NCBI GenBank assembly: GCA_036015235.1 | Contig: CP107926.1 | Coordinates: forward strand, 7,608,001-7,672,000 | Direction of reading: 5' to 3' | Source: Streptomyces sp. NBC_00433 | GTDB taxonomy: Bacteria; Actinomycetota; Actinomycetes; Streptomycetales; Streptomycetaceae | Length of the DNA: 64,000 nucleotides | Shown here: positions 42,567-52,148 of the stretch, one piece after another | How the letters are laid out: each line of letters starts with the position of its first letter | Position numbering within the stretch: position 1 is the first letter of the stretch | Position numbers and translations under genes: made by a program | The notes under the pieces: model-generated | The model's input: only the letters and a program-made list of their open reading frames with translations | Databases searched by the model: none | What the model was told of the DNA's origin: nothing

Positions 42567-45392
42567 ATGACAGAAGAAATGTCGCCAGCCGAGCGCTACG
42601 CCGCCAGCCGTCGCCGCGCGGCGGAGAACGCCACCGCACTCGCACAGTTCCGCGAGCTGTACGAGTTCGGTCTCGACCCGTTCCAGATAGAGGCCTGCCG
42701 GGCCCTGGAAGCCGGCAGCGGCGTCCTCGTCGCCGCCCCGACCGGCTCGGGCAAGACCATCGTCGGCGAGTTCGCCGTCCACCTCGCCCTCGCCGAGGGC
42801 CGCAAGTGCTTCTACACCACCCCGATCAAGGCCCTGTCGAACCAGAAGTACAACGACCTGGCCAAGCGGTACGGCGCCGGGAAGGTCGGCCTGCTCACCG
42901 GTGACAACAGCGTCAACGGCGACGCACCGGTGATCGTCATGACCACCGAGGTGCTGCGCAACATGCTCTACGCCGGCTCCGCCGCCCTGGACGGCCTCGG
43001 CTACGTGGTCATGGACGAGGTGCACTACCTCTCCGACCGCTTCCGCGGCGCCGTCTGGGAAGAGGTGATCATCCACCTCCCGCAGTCCGTGACCCTGGTC
43101 TCGCTGTCCGCGACGGTCTCCAACGCCGAGGAGTTCGGCGACTGGCTGGACACCGTCCGGGGCGACACCGAGGTGATCGTCTCCGAGCACCGCCCGGTCC
43201 CGCTGTGGCAGCACGTGCTGGCCGGCCGCCGGATGTACGACCTCTTCGAGGAGAAGGCCGGCGCCACCGACAACCGCGGCCGCCGCGAGGTCAACGCCGA
43301 CCTCGAACGGCTCGCCCGGATGGAGAACCAGCGCAGCTACCACCCGCGGGCCAAGCGCGGCAAGGAAGCCGACCGGGAGCGCGAGCGCAGGGCCCGCAGC
43401 CGGGTCTGGACGCCCAGCCGCGCCGAGGTCATCGACCGGCTGGACTCCGAGGGCCTGCTGCCCGCCATCACCTTCATCTTCAGCCGCGCCGGCTGCGAGG
43501 CCGCCGTCCAGCAGTGCCTCTACGCGGGCCTGCGGCTGAACAACGACGAGGCCCGCGCCCGGGTCCGCTCCATCGTCGAGGAGCGCACCCGCGCCATCCC
43601 CGACGAGGACCTGCACGTCCTCGGCTACTTCGAATGGCTGGAGGGCCTGGAGCGCGGCATCGCCGCACACCACGCCGGGATGCTGCCGGCCTTCAAGGAG
43701 GTCGTGGAGGAACTGTTCGTCAAGGGCCTGGTCAAGGCGGTCTTCGCGACCGAGACCCTGGCGCTCGGCATCAACATGCCGGCCCGCTCCGTGGTGCTGG
43801 AAAAGCTCGTCAAGTGGAACGGCGAGACCCACGCCGACATCACCCCCGGCGAATACACCCAGCTCACCGGCCGCGCCGGGCGCCGCGGCATCGACGTCGA
43901 GGGCCATGCCGTGGTGCTGTGGCAGCGCGGCTTCGACCCGGGCGCCGTCGCGGGCCTGGCCGGCACCCGTACGTATCCGCTGCGGTCGTCCTTCAAACCG
44001 TCGTACAACATGGCGGTCAACCTCGTCGGCCAGTTCGGCAGGCACCGCTCCCGCGAGCTGCTGGAGACGTCCTTCGCGCAGTTCCAGGCGGACCGCTCGG
44101 TCGTCGGCATCTCCAAGCAGGTGCAGCGCAACGAGGAGGGCCTGGAGGGCTACCAGGAGTCGATGACCTGCCACCTCGGCGACTTCGACGAGTACATGCG
44201 GCTGCGCAGGGACCTCAAGGACCGCGAGGCCGACCTGTCGCGGCAGGGCGCCGTGCAGCGCAGGGCCGCCGCGTCCGACGCGCTGGAGAAGCTCAAGCCC
44301 GGCGACATCATCCACGTGCCCGCCGGCAAATACGCCGGGCTCGCGCTGGTGCTCGAACCCGGAGTGCCGGCCGGCCGCGCCGCCGGGCACCACCCCCGCG
44401 ACGGCGAATACCACGACGGGCCGCGCCCGCTGGTGCTCACCGCCGAGCGCCAGGTCAAGCGGCTCGCGCAGCTGGACTTCCCGGTGCCCGTCGAGGCGCT
44501 CGACCGGATGCGCATCCCCAAGTCGTTCAACCCGCGCAGCCCGCAGTCCCGGCGCGACCTCGCCTCCGCGATGCGCAGCAAGGCCGGCACCGCGGGCTGG
44601 GCGGCGCCGTCCAGGCACCGCAAGGAGCGGTCCCCGGCGGCCGACGACACCGAGATCGCCCGGCTGCGCAGCGCGATCCGCACGCACCCCTGCCACGGCT
44701 GCGACGACCGCGAGGACCACGCCCGCTGGGCCGAGCGCTACCACCGGCTGCGCCGCGACACCCAGCAGCTGGAAAGGCGTATCGAGGGCCGCACCAACAC
44801 CATCGCCAGGACCTTCGACCGGGTCTGCGCCGTCCTGACCGAGCTGGACTACCTCAAGGGCGACCAGGTCACCCCCGAGGGCCGCCGGCTGGCCAGGCTC
44901 TACGGCGAGCTGGACCTGCTGGCCAGCGAATGCCTGCGCGACGGGGTGTGGGACGGCCTCGGTCCCGCCGAGCTGGCCGCCTGCGCCTCGGCGCTGGTCT
45001 ACGAGTCCCGGCAGGCCGACGACGCGGCCACCCCGAAGCTGCCCAGCGGCAACGCGCGGGAGGCCCTGGGCGAGATGGTGAGGATCTGGGGCCGGCTCGA
45101 CGCCCTGGAGGAGGACCACAAGATCAACCAGACGGAGGGCGTCGGCCAGCGCGAACCCGACCTGGGATTCGCCTGGCCCGCCTACCGCTGGGCGTCCGGC
45201 CACCCGCTGGACGCGGTCCTCAACGACGCCGACATGCCGGCCGGCGACTTCGTGCGCTGGTGCAAGCAGCTCATCGACGTCCTGGGCCAGATCGGCAACG
45301 CGGCGCCCGACACCGGCACGGTCAGGCGCAACGCCCGCAAGGCCGTGGACGGGCTGCTGCGGGGCGTCGTGGCCTACTCGTCGGTGGGGTGA
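42567..45392 (+). CDS. Superfamily II RNA helicase (Mtr4/HelY-like)
   Basis: 941 residues. Helicase motif I is APTGSGKT (about 57-64), motif II DEVH (150-153), motif III LSATVSN, and motif VI TGRAGRRGID. A C-terminal DSHCT domain (about 760-941; RLYGELDLLASECLRDGVWDGL) is shared with Mtr4/Ski2 helicases. HelY is the mycobacterial name for this group; it probably remodels structured RNA for decay. The frame is open from 42534; ATG 42567 (MTEEMSPAERYAASR) was chosen because it starts the family-conserved N-terminus. It converges with the lipoprotein gene 7 bp away. Confidence 0.93.
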   Translation: MTEEMSPAERYAASRRRAAENATALAQFRELYEFGLDPFQIEACRALEAGSGVLVAAPTGSGKTIVGEFAVHLALAEGRKCFYTTPIKALSNQKYNDLAKRYGAGKVGLLTGDNSVNGDAPVIVMTTEVLRNMLYAGSAALDGLGYVVMDEVHYLSDRFRGAVWEEVIIHLPQSVTLVSLSATVSNAEEFGDWLDTVRGDTEVIVSEHRPVPLWQHVLAGRRMYDLFEEKAGATDNRGRREVNADLERLARMENQRSYHPRAKRGKEADRERERRARSRVWTPSRAEVIDRLDSEGLLPAITFIFSRAGCEAAVQQCLYAGLRLNNDEARARVRSIVEERTRAIPDEDLHVLGYFEWLEGLERGIAAHHAGMLPAFKEVVEELFVKGLVKAVFATETLALGINMPARSVVLEKLVKWNGETHADITPGEYTQLTGRAGRRGIDVEGHAVVLWQRGFDPGAVAGLAGTRTYPLRSSFKPSYNMAVNLVGQFGRHRSRELLETSFAQFQADRSVVGISKQVQRNEEGLEGYQESMTCHLGDFDEYMRLRRDLKDREADLSRQGAVQRRAAASDALEKLKPGDIIHVPAGKYAGLALVLEPGVPAGRAAGHHPRDGEYHDGPRPLVLTAERQVKRLAQLDFPVPVEALDRMRIPKSFNPRSPQSRRDLASAMRSKAGTAGWAAPSRHRKERSPAADDTEIARLRSAIRTHPCHGCDDREDHARWAERYHRLRRDTQQLERRIEGRTNTIARTFDRVCAVLTELDYLKGDQVTPEGRRLARLYGELDLLASECLRDGVWDGLGPAELAACASALVYESRQADDAATPKLPSGNAREALGEMVRIWGRLDALEEDHKINQTEGVGQREPDLGFAWPAYRWASGHPLDAVLNDADMPAGDFVRWCKQLIDVLGQIGNAAPDTGTVRRNARKAVDGLLRGVVAYSSVG

Positions 45393-45399
45393 GGCGCGG

Positions 45400-45954
45400 T
45401 CAGCCGTCCAGGTGCGTGCAGGTGAACGTGCCGTTCAGGGTGACCACGCCACCCGAGCCGCTGTAGTCCTGGGCGATCTTCAGGTCCTGCACCTTCACCG
45501 TCCAGGTGCCGCCGTCCTTCCGCGCGGTCACACCCTCGGTCTTGGAGACCCGCCCCGAGTAGGTCTTCTTGTCCGGGGCGGCGAAGAGCGCCACCTGGGC
45601 GGGGCTGTCGGCCGTGGTCGCGATGAACGACGGGAAGATCTGCGCCTTGGCGAGCACGTCGGGCGTGGTCACCCCGATCAGCTTGCCGCCCTTGATCTCG
45701 CACTTCACGCCACTGGTGAAGTCGGCGCTGCCGGTGTCGTCACCGGTGAAGTCCAGGTGGCCCACCATCTTGCCCGCCGGCTTGCCGGGCGCGGCGGCGC
45801 TGCTGCTCGGGGCGGTGCCGCCGGTGGCCGCGGCGGACGTGCTCGGCTTCGCGTCGTCGGACTTCTTGTCGTCCGACGACGAGCAGCCGGCCAGTGCGGT
45901 CGCGGCCAGTGCGGCAGTGAGCGCGCCAGCGGTGAGTATCGTGCGGTGGCGCAT
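45400..45954 (-). CDS. Small lipoprotein of unknown function
   Basis: 184 residues. Signal peptide with lipobox Cys24 (ATALAGC), followed by a Lys/Asp then Ser/Thr-rich linker of about 40 residues and a beta-rich domain with two cysteines (VKCEIKGG; GTFTCTHLDG) that may pair. ATG 45954 follows GGGAGAGGA. It does not match a family I can name. A 71-bp gap separates it from allophanate hydrolase, which is upstream on the same strand, so it could be the tail of that operon, though no functional link is visible. Confidence 0.8.
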   Translation of the reverse strand: MRHRTILTAGALTAALAATALAGCSSSDDKKSDDAKPSTSAAATGGTAPSSSAAAPGKPAGKMVGHLDFTGDDTGSADFTSGVKCEIKGGKLIGVTTPDVLAKAQIFPSFIATTADSPAQVALFAAPDKKTYSGRVSKTEGVTARKDGGTWTVKVQDLKIAQDYSGSGGVVTLNGTFTCTHLDG

Positions 45955-46025
45955 GCGGCCGTGGTCCTCTCCCCGTGGGTCTGTGTGCCGCACAGTGTAC
46001 GTACCCGCGGTACGAACGCCGCGTT

Positions 46026-47657
46026 TCAGGTACTCCCCCGGCCCAGGTAGCCCCGCCAGCCGCCGTAAGCGGTGATGTCCTCGGCCCCGGCCAGCGCGGC
46101 CGGCTCGCACAGGAAGCCGGTCACCTCGGAGCCGTCGCGCAGCGCCACCGGGCCCAGCGCCATCGGGCGGGGGAGCGCGGCCAGCAGCGCGCCCAGCGCC
46201 GCGGGCGCCAGCTCCCACACCTCCGCCTCGACCGCGGCCCCGCCCTCCGCCACCCGCACCAGGCCCGGCTTGGGCGGCACCGTGCCCAGGGCGTGCAGCC
46301 GGTAGGCGGGCGCCGTCGTGGTCGTCGCCGCGAGGCGGGCGCCCAGCGCGAGCAGCTGCGGATTCAGCGGCTGGCCCGACAGGTGCGCGCCCACCACCGC
46401 GAGCCGCAGCGGCGGCTCCAGCAGCGCCGCGACCTCCGCGACGCGCTCGTCGCAGCCCGCCGCGCCCAGCAGCATCACCCCGAAGGGCCGCCCCGCCACC
46501 TCGCCCGCCGGCACCGCGACCGCGCACAGGTCCAGCAGGTTCGCCGAGTTCGTGAAGCGCCCGAGCCGGGTGTTCGCGCCCACCGGGTCCGCGGCGACCT
46601 CCGCCAGGGTCGGGTGGCCCGGCGTGGTCGGCAGCAGCAGCGCGTCGGCGTCGCCCAGCTCCGCTCCCGCCCGCCGGCGCAGCACCGCCAGCCGCTCGCG
46701 GTCCGCGAACAGCCGGTGCGCCGGCAGGTCGCGGGCCGCGCGGATGATACGCGCCACCGTCGGATCGAGATCCGCGCCGCCGCGCTCCACGAATTCGCCC
46801 ACGGCCGTGTAGCGCTCGGCGACGAACGCGCCGTCGTAGAGCAGCGACGCCGCCTCGCCGAAGGGCGTCAGGTCGATCGTCCGCAGCTCGGCGCCGGCGC
46901 GGGCCAGCCGCTCCTGCGCGGCCTCGTACGCCGCCGCCCAGCCGTCGTCAAGCTCGCCGAGCTGGGCGGTCGGCGCGACCGCGACCCGCCACGGGCCCGG
47001 GCGGCGCGGCGGCGGCACGGGGCTCGCCAGCAGCGCCAGGGCCCTGCGGGCCTCGGGCAGGGTGCGGGCGAAGACGCTCACGCAGTCCAGGCTCGCGCAG
47101 GCCGGCACGACGCCGTCCGTCGACACCAGGCCGCGGGTCGGCTTGAGCCCGACGATCCCGTTGAAAGCCGCGGGCACGCGGCCCGAGCCCGCGGTGTCCG
47201 TGCCCAGCGCCACATCCACGAAGCCCAGCGCCACGGCGACGGCCGAGCCGGAGCTCGACCCGCCCGCCACCCTCTCCGGCGCCGCCGCGCTCGCCACCGC
47301 GCCGTAGGGGCTCCTGGTCCCGACCAGACCGGTCGCGAACTGGTCCATGTTCGTCGACCCGAGCACGATCGCGCCCGCCGCGCGCAGCGCCGCCACGGCG
47401 GGGGCGTCGGCCTCCGGCTCGTACCCGTACGACGGGCATCCCGCGGTGGTCCGCAGACCGCCGACGTCGATGTTGCCCTTGACGCCCAGCAGCGTCCCGG
47501 CGAGCGGAAGCGCGTCTCCGGCTTCCGCCCGGGAGTCCACGTCCTTCGCCTCGGCGCGGACCTCTTCCTCGGACCGCAGCCCGATCCACACGTCAGGCCG
47601 TCCGGCCCGGCCCATGCTCTCGTACGCCGCCACGACGCGGCGCTCTGCGTCACCCAT
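46026..47657 (-). CDS. atzF: Allophanate hydrolase (amidase-signature family)
   Basis: 543 residues. It splits allophanate into ammonia and carbon dioxide, the last step after urea or guanidine carboxylation. The amidase triad is visible: Lys60 (LLGVKGNID), cis-Ser near 135 (GGSSSGSAVAVA) and nucleophile Ser158 (GTDTAGSGR). The C-terminal ~100 residues form the separate allophanate-hydrolase domain (from VVGAHLSGQPLNPQ). ATG 47657 was chosen; GTG 47660 is an equally close option. It lies downstream of the carboxylase across a 307-bp gap filled by the 20-bp repeat. Confidence 0.93.
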   Translation of the reverse strand: MGDAERRVVAAYESMGRAGRPDVWIGLRSEEEVRAEAKDVDSRAEAGDALPLAGTLLGVKGNIDVGGLRTTAGCPSYGYEPEADAPAVAALRAAGAIVLGSTNMDQFATGLVGTRSPYGAVASAAAPERVAGGSSSGSAVAVALGFVDVALGTDTAGSGRVPAAFNGIVGLKPTRGLVSTDGVVPACASLDCVSVFARTLPEARRALALLASPVPPPRRPGPWRVAVAPTAQLGELDDGWAAAYEAAQERLARAGAELRTIDLTPFGEAASLLYDGAFVAERYTAVGEFVERGGADLDPTVARIIRAARDLPAHRLFADRERLAVLRRRAGAELGDADALLLPTTPGHPTLAEVAADPVGANTRLGRFTNSANLLDLCAVAVPAGEVAGRPFGVMLLGAAGCDERVAEVAALLEPPLRLAVVGAHLSGQPLNPQLLALGARLAATTTTAPAYRLHALGTVPPKPGLVRVAEGGAAVEAEVWELAPAALGALLAALPRPMALGPVALRDGSEVTGFLCEPAALAGAEDITAYGGWRGYLGRGST

Positions 47658-47964
47658 CACGATGGGCACCCCTTTCCTTGACCCTGCCTGTCCGTCTCGA
47701 CTGCCCGCGCAGTTCCCCGCGCCCCGGAAAAACGCTCGCCCTCCCGCGTAAAGGACCCCTGCCAGGGGCGAAGGCCCGGTCGGCGGAGGACGCAGGCCCC
47801 AGAGGGGCGCGGGGAACTGCGCGCCCCGCCGAGACGGACCGTCACTGTGAACGCAACAGAACGACGCACCCGCCCAGGGGCGCGGGGAACTGCGCGACAA
47901 GCCACCCACACAGCGCAACTGCGGAGTCCGTAACCGCACCCCGCAGGGGTGCGCCGCCCGGGGG
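47658..47964. repeat. Intergenic island with three copies of the 20-bp GC-rich repeat
   Basis: GCGCAGTTCCCCGCGCCCCG lies at 47707-47726, and the inverted form at 47803-47822 and 47876-47895 (the last followed by GACAAGCC). It matches the island at 31.4-31.7 kb. The repeats stand between the carboxylase and allophanate hydrolase genes of one pathway, so hairpins here may lower read-through into atzF. No gene was seen in the gap. Confidence 0.85.
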
Positions 47965-50900
47965 TCAGGACGCACCGGAGGTGGGTGGTGGCGGGGCGAG
48001 CGTCAGCAGGACCGTGCCGGGGGCGACCTGGTCGCCCGGGGCGACGTGGACGGACGCCACGCGGCCGGCGACAGGCGCGGCAACCGGGGACTCCATCTTC
48101 ATCGCCTCCAGAGTGACCAGGTGCTGGCCCGCGGCCACCACGTCGCCGGGGCGGACGGCGAGCCGCCAGACCCCGGCGGCGAATTCCGCCTCGACGGCGC
48201 ACCCGCCAGGAGGCACCGGGATCGCGGGCCCCGCAGGCGCCGGCGCCGCGACGGACTCGGCCCGTGCGAATTCCCCGGCCTCCTCCCAAGCGGAGCGCTC
48301 CGCCGCGAAGGCGGAGGCCTGCCGCCGGCGGAAGGCCTCGATCGGCCCCGCGTTCGCCGCGAGGAACCGCTGGTGCTCGGCGAGGGCGAAGTGCCCTTCC
48401 TCCACCCGCAGCCGCAGGCGCCCGGCCGCCATGTCGGCCCGCAGGTCGAGGAGTTCCTCGGCGCTGACCGGATACCACCGGATCCGGTCGAAGAACCGCA
48501 GCAGCCACGGCGGCTGCCGGTCCGCGTTCCGCCGGGACCAGACCTGCACGGTGCGGCCCACGAACTGGTAGCCGCCCGGCCCCTCCATGCCGTAGACGCA
48601 CAGGTAGGCCCCGCCGATCCCGACGGAGTTCTCCGCGGTCCAGGTGCGTGCAGGGTTGTACTTGGTCGTGACGAGGCGGTGCCGCGGGTCGAGCGGTGTG
48701 GCGACGGGTGCGCCCAAGTACACGTCGCCCAGGCCGAGTACGAGATACTCCGCGTCGAAGACCGTGCGGTAGACGTCCTCGACGGAGTCGAGCCCGTTGA
48801 TGCGGCGGATGAACTCGATGTTCCACGGGCACCAGGGCGCGTCGTCCCGGACGCCGGCCATGTAGCGGGCGATGGCCTCCCGGGTGGCCGGGTCGTCCCA
48901 GGACAGCGGGAGGTGGACCGTGCGGCTGGGCACGACCAGTTCGTCGGTCGGCGGCAGCGCGTCCTCGGCCTCGCGCACCAGGTCGAGCAGCTTGGCCGTC
49001 GGCAGCTCGTCCGGGTCGACGTGGATCTGCAGTGAGCGGATGCCGGGCGTGAGGTCGACGACGCCGGGCAGCCGCTGCGCGGCGAGGTGTTCGGCGAGCG
49101 CGTGCACCCGCATCCGCAGCGCGAGGTCGAGTTGCATCGGGCCGTATTCGACGAGCAGGTTGTCGTCGCCGCTGCGCCGGTAGGTCACCGCGGGCCGTGC
49201 CGCGGTCGGTTCGGCGCGGCCCAGTATGCCGCCGTCGCCCAGGATGGGCCTGGACGGCACCGGGGGCGTCGCGGGGGCCGACCGCAGCGCCGCCGCCGCG
49301 TCCTCGGTGACGGGCACGAAGCGCACGGTGTCGCCGGGCCGCAACTGGCCGAGCTTCCACCGCTGCCCGGTGACGACGGTGGCCGGGCAGACGAAGCCGC
49401 CGAGCGAGGGGCCGTCGGGGCCGAGCAGCACCGGCATGTCGCCGGTGTAGTCGACGGCGCCGACCGAATACGGCGTGTCGTGGATGTTGGACGGGTGCAG
49501 GCCCGCCTCGCCGCCGTCGCCGCGGGCCCAGCGCGGTTTCGGGCCGACGAGCCGTACGCCGGTGCGGGCCGAGTTGAAGTGGACGCTCCACGCGGCGGCG
49601 TAGAAGTCCGCGATGTCCTCCTCGGTGAAGAACTCGGGTGCCGCGTGCGGCCCTTCGACCGCGCCGATCGCCCATTCCGTGCCGATCGCGGGGCGCAGCC
49701 CGGCCGGCACCGGCCGCCCGCCGGCGGTGCCGCCGCCGTGCAGGACGTCCGCGGCCCGCAGCGCCCGGCCGCCGTGCCCGCCGAAGCGGCCGAGCGTGAA
49801 CGTGGCGGTGCTGCCCAGGAATTCGGGCACGTCGAGCCCGCCGGCCAGTAGCACGTAGGTGCGCAGGCCCGCCTCCTGCGGCGCCCCGACGTCGAGCACC
49901 GCCCCGGCCGGCACGGTCACCGGCTCCCACTGCGGGACCGGCCGCCCGTCGACGGTGACCGGCGCGGGCGCCCCGGTCACGCAGACGGTGGTGGCGTGGC
50001 TGAACCGCAACGCCGGTCCCTGCAAGGTGCATTCGAGCCCGGCGGCGCCTTCCCCGTTGCCCAGCGCCTCATTGCCGAGCCGGAAGGACAGGTCGTCCAT
50101 CGGCCCGCACGGCGGCACTCCGACGTGCCACAGGCCGGTGCGGCCCGGCCAGTCCTGGACGGTGGTCATGGTGCCGGCGCGGACCACGTCGATCCGCCGC
50201 GATCCGTCGCCGACACCGTCCAGGGTGGCGGTGCTGTGGGTGGCGGCCCGCAGGTCGGGGTCGGTGAGGGCGGCGCGCAGCAGCCCGAGGTTGGTCTCGA
50301 TGCCGTCGACGCGGGTCTCGGCCAGCGCGTCGGCGAGCCGGTCGAGGGCCTCCGCGCGGTCGGCGCCGTGCGCGATGACCTTGGCGAGCATCGGGTCGTA
50401 GGAGGTGGTGACCTCGGTGCCGGTCTCGACCCAGGTGTCGACGCGCACGCCGGGTGGGAAGGCGACGCGGGTGAGCACCCCGGCGCTCGGCCGGTGCCCG
50501 CGCGCCGGGTCCTCCGCGTAGATCCGCGCCTCGACGGCGTGCCCCGCGGCCTGGGGCGGCTCGCCGGGGCCCGTGCCGTCCATGGCGAGCCGCAGCATCC
50601 ACTCGACCAGGTCGACGCCGTGGGTCTCCTCGGTGACCGGGTGCTCCACCTGGAGCCGGGTGTTGACCTCGAGGAAGTACGCCTCGGCGCGCTCCGCGTC
50701 GTAGACGAACTCGACGGTCCCGGCTGAGCGGTAGCCGACCGACGCGCACAAGGCCCGCGCGCTGTCGCTGAGTTGCCGCCGCACCGCGGCGGGCAGTCCG
50801 GGCGCGGGGGCCTCTTCGAGGACCTTCTGGTGGCGGCGCTGGAGCGAGCAGTCGCGGTCGCCGAGGGCCACCACCTTGCCGCGGCCGTCGCCGAAGACCT

Positions 50901-51534
50901 GCACCTCGACATGCCGGGCGCGCTCCACCAGGCGTTCGAGGAAGACCCCGGCGGAGGAGAATCCGGCGGCGGCCGCGCGCTGAACCGGCTCCCAGGCCGC
51001 GGCCAGTTCGGCGGCCGAGTGGCAGGCGCGCATGCCGATGCCGCCACCGCCGCCGGTGGCCTTCAGCATCACCGGGTAGCCGAGCCGGCCGGCGGCGGCC
51101 AGCGCGGCGTCCAGGTCGGGAAGCAGCCCGGTGCCGGGCAGCAGCGGTACTCCGGCCGCCTCGGCGGCGGCCCGCGCGGTGTGCTTGGCGCCGAAGACGT
51201 CGAGGTGCCGGGGCTCGGGGCCGACGAAGGCCAGGCCCGCGGCCTCGCAGCGGCGGGCGAAGTCCGCGTCCTCGGACAGGAATCCGTAGCCCGGGTGGAT
51301 CGCGCCGGCGCCGGTGTCCGCGGCCGCGGCCAGCACCGCGTCGACGTCCAGGTAGCTGGACTTGGCGGGCGCGGGCCCCAACCGCACCGCGGCGTCGGCG
51401 AGATGGACGTGCGGGGCGCCGCGGTCGGGGTCGGAGAAGACCGCGACCGTACGCAGGTCCATGCGCTTGGCGGTGCGGATGACGCGGGCGGCGATCTCGC
51501 CCCGGTTGGCGACCAGCAGCGTGTCGAAGGTCAT
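47965..51534 (-). CDS. Biotin-dependent urea/guanidine carboxylase
   Basis: 1189 residues. Domains in order: biotin carboxylase (about 1-450; LLVANRGEIAARVIRTAKRM, ATGGGGGIGMRACHS, EVNTRLQVEHPVTEE); the carboxyltransferase made of two KipA/KipI-like halves (about 500-1050; GRTGLWHVGVPPCGPMDDLSFR, then FRxxGDDNLLVEYG); and a biotinyl domain with the lipoyl-like motif TLEAMKMESP, Lys1146. It carboxylates urea to allophanate or, when partnered with the two DUF1989 proteins, guanidine to carboxyguanidine. ATG 51534 overlaps the UAAP2 stop by 4 bases, so the three upstream genes form one translation-coupled unit. Confidence 0.93.
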   Translation of the reverse strand: MTFDTLLVANRGEIAARVIRTAKRMDLRTVAVFSDPDRGAPHVHLADAAVRLGPAPAKSSYLDVDAVLAAAADTGAGAIHPGYGFLSEDADFARRCEAAGLAFVGPEPRHLDVFGAKHTARAAAEAAGVPLLPGTGLLPDLDAALAAAGRLGYPVMLKATGGGGGIGMRACHSAAELAAAWEPVQRAAAAGFSSAGVFLERLVERARHVEVQVFGDGRGKVVALGDRDCSLQRRHQKVLEEAPAPGLPAAVRRQLSDSARALCASVGYRSAGTVEFVYDAERAEAYFLEVNTRLQVEHPVTEETHGVDLVEWMLRLAMDGTGPGEPPQAAGHAVEARIYAEDPARGHRPSAGVLTRVAFPPGVRVDTWVETGTEVTTSYDPMLAKVIAHGADRAEALDRLADALAETRVDGIETNLGLLRAALTDPDLRAATHSTATLDGVGDGSRRIDVVRAGTMTTVQDWPGRTGLWHVGVPPCGPMDDLSFRLGNEALGNGEGAAGLECTLQGPALRFSHATTVCVTGAPAPVTVDGRPVPQWEPVTVPAGAVLDVGAPQEAGLRTYVLLAGGLDVPEFLGSTATFTLGRFGGHGGRALRAADVLHGGGTAGGRPVPAGLRPAIGTEWAIGAVEGPHAAPEFFTEEDIADFYAAAWSVHFNSARTGVRLVGPKPRWARGDGGEAGLHPSNIHDTPYSVGAVDYTGDMPVLLGPDGPSLGGFVCPATVVTGQRWKLGQLRPGDTVRFVPVTEDAAAALRSAPATPPVPSRPILGDGGILGRAEPTAARPAVTYRRSGDDNLLVEYGPMQLDLALRMRVHALAEHLAAQRLPGVVDLTPGIRSLQIHVDPDELPTAKLLDLVREAEDALPPTDELVVPSRTVHLPLSWDDPATREAIARYMAGVRDDAPWCPWNIEFIRRINGLDSVEDVYRTVFDAEYLVLGLGDVYLGAPVATPLDPRHRLVTTKYNPARTWTAENSVGIGGAYLCVYGMEGPGGYQFVGRTVQVWSRRNADRQPPWLLRFFDRIRWYPVSAEELLDLRADMAAGRLRLRVEEGHFALAEHQRFLAANAGPIEAFRRRQASAFAAERSAWEEAGEFARAESVAAPAPAGPAIPVPPGGCAVEAEFAAGVWRLAVRPGDVVAAGQHLVTLEAMKMESPVAAPVAGRVASVHVAPGDQVAPGTVLLTLAPPPPTSGAS

Positions 51535-52148
51535 CCCCGGACCTCCGGAGCCTCGGGCGCGGTGACCGTCATCCGCACCGGGGTCGGGTCGAAGCCGTTG
51601 CAGGGGTTGTTGATCTGCGGGCAGTTGGAGACCAGCACCAGGACGTCGGTCTCGGCCCGCAGGGTCACTTCGAGGCCGGGCGCGGAGCGGCCGTCGACGA
51701 TGCCGAGGGTGCCGTCGTCCTCGACGGGGACGTTCATGTACCAGTTGACGTTGCTCACCAGGTCGCGCTTGCCGAGGCCCCAACGGGCGCCCTCGGCCAG
51801 GAAGTTGTCCACGCAGGCGTGCTGCGACCAGGTGTGGTGGCCGTAGCGCAGGGTGTTGGACTCCTTGGAGCAGGCGCCGGCGATGGTGTCGTGCCCGCCG
51901 CAGCCGTCGGCGACGACCGTCATCAGCGCCGTGTGCTCGCCGGACAGCAGCACACTGCCGGTGGTCAGGAAGATGTTGCCCTGCGCCTGGATGGTGTCGG
52001 GGGCGCTGTAGCGCACGGCGGTGTCGTGTGCGTCGTAGACGAGGAAGTCCACCGCCTGGTTGCCGTGCAGGTCGGTGATGGTGAGCAGGCCGCCCGCGGG
52101 GATCACCGCGGACCAGGGCGCGCGTGCGGGTACGGTCGCGGTCGTCAT
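51531..52148 (-). CDS. Urea carboxylase-associated protein 2 (DUF1989; carboxyguanidine deiminase subunit)
   Basis: 205 residues. A DUF1989 protein: PAGGLLTITDLHGNQAVDFLVYDA at the N-terminus, the cysteine-centred block ACSKESNTLRYGHHT, the NVPVEDDGTLGIVDG loop and the closing SNCPQINNPCNGFDPTPVR. Work on guanidine catabolism showed that UAAP1 and UAAP2 together form a carboxyguanidine deiminase (CgdAB) that turns carboxyguanidine into allophanate. The start overlaps the UAAP1 stop by one base and its stop overlaps the carboxylase start. Confidence 0.9.
   Translation of the reverse strand: MTTATVPARAPWSAVIPAGGLLTITDLHGNQAVDFLVYDAHDTAVRYSAPDTIQAQGNIFLTTGSVLLSGEHTALMTVVADGCGGHDTIAGACSKESNTLRYGHHTWSQHACVDNFLAEGARWGLGKRDLVSNVNWYMNVPVEDDGTLGIVDGRSAPGLEVTLRAETDVLVLVSNCPQINNPCNGFDPTPVRMTVTAPEAPEVRG

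Noticed and set aside
42525..45203. Long minus-strand open frame antisense to the helicase
   Set aside because: Composition is typical of an antisense frame in GC-rich DNA (Gly/Arg/Val/His-rich, no domains), while the plus strand encodes complete helicase motifs.
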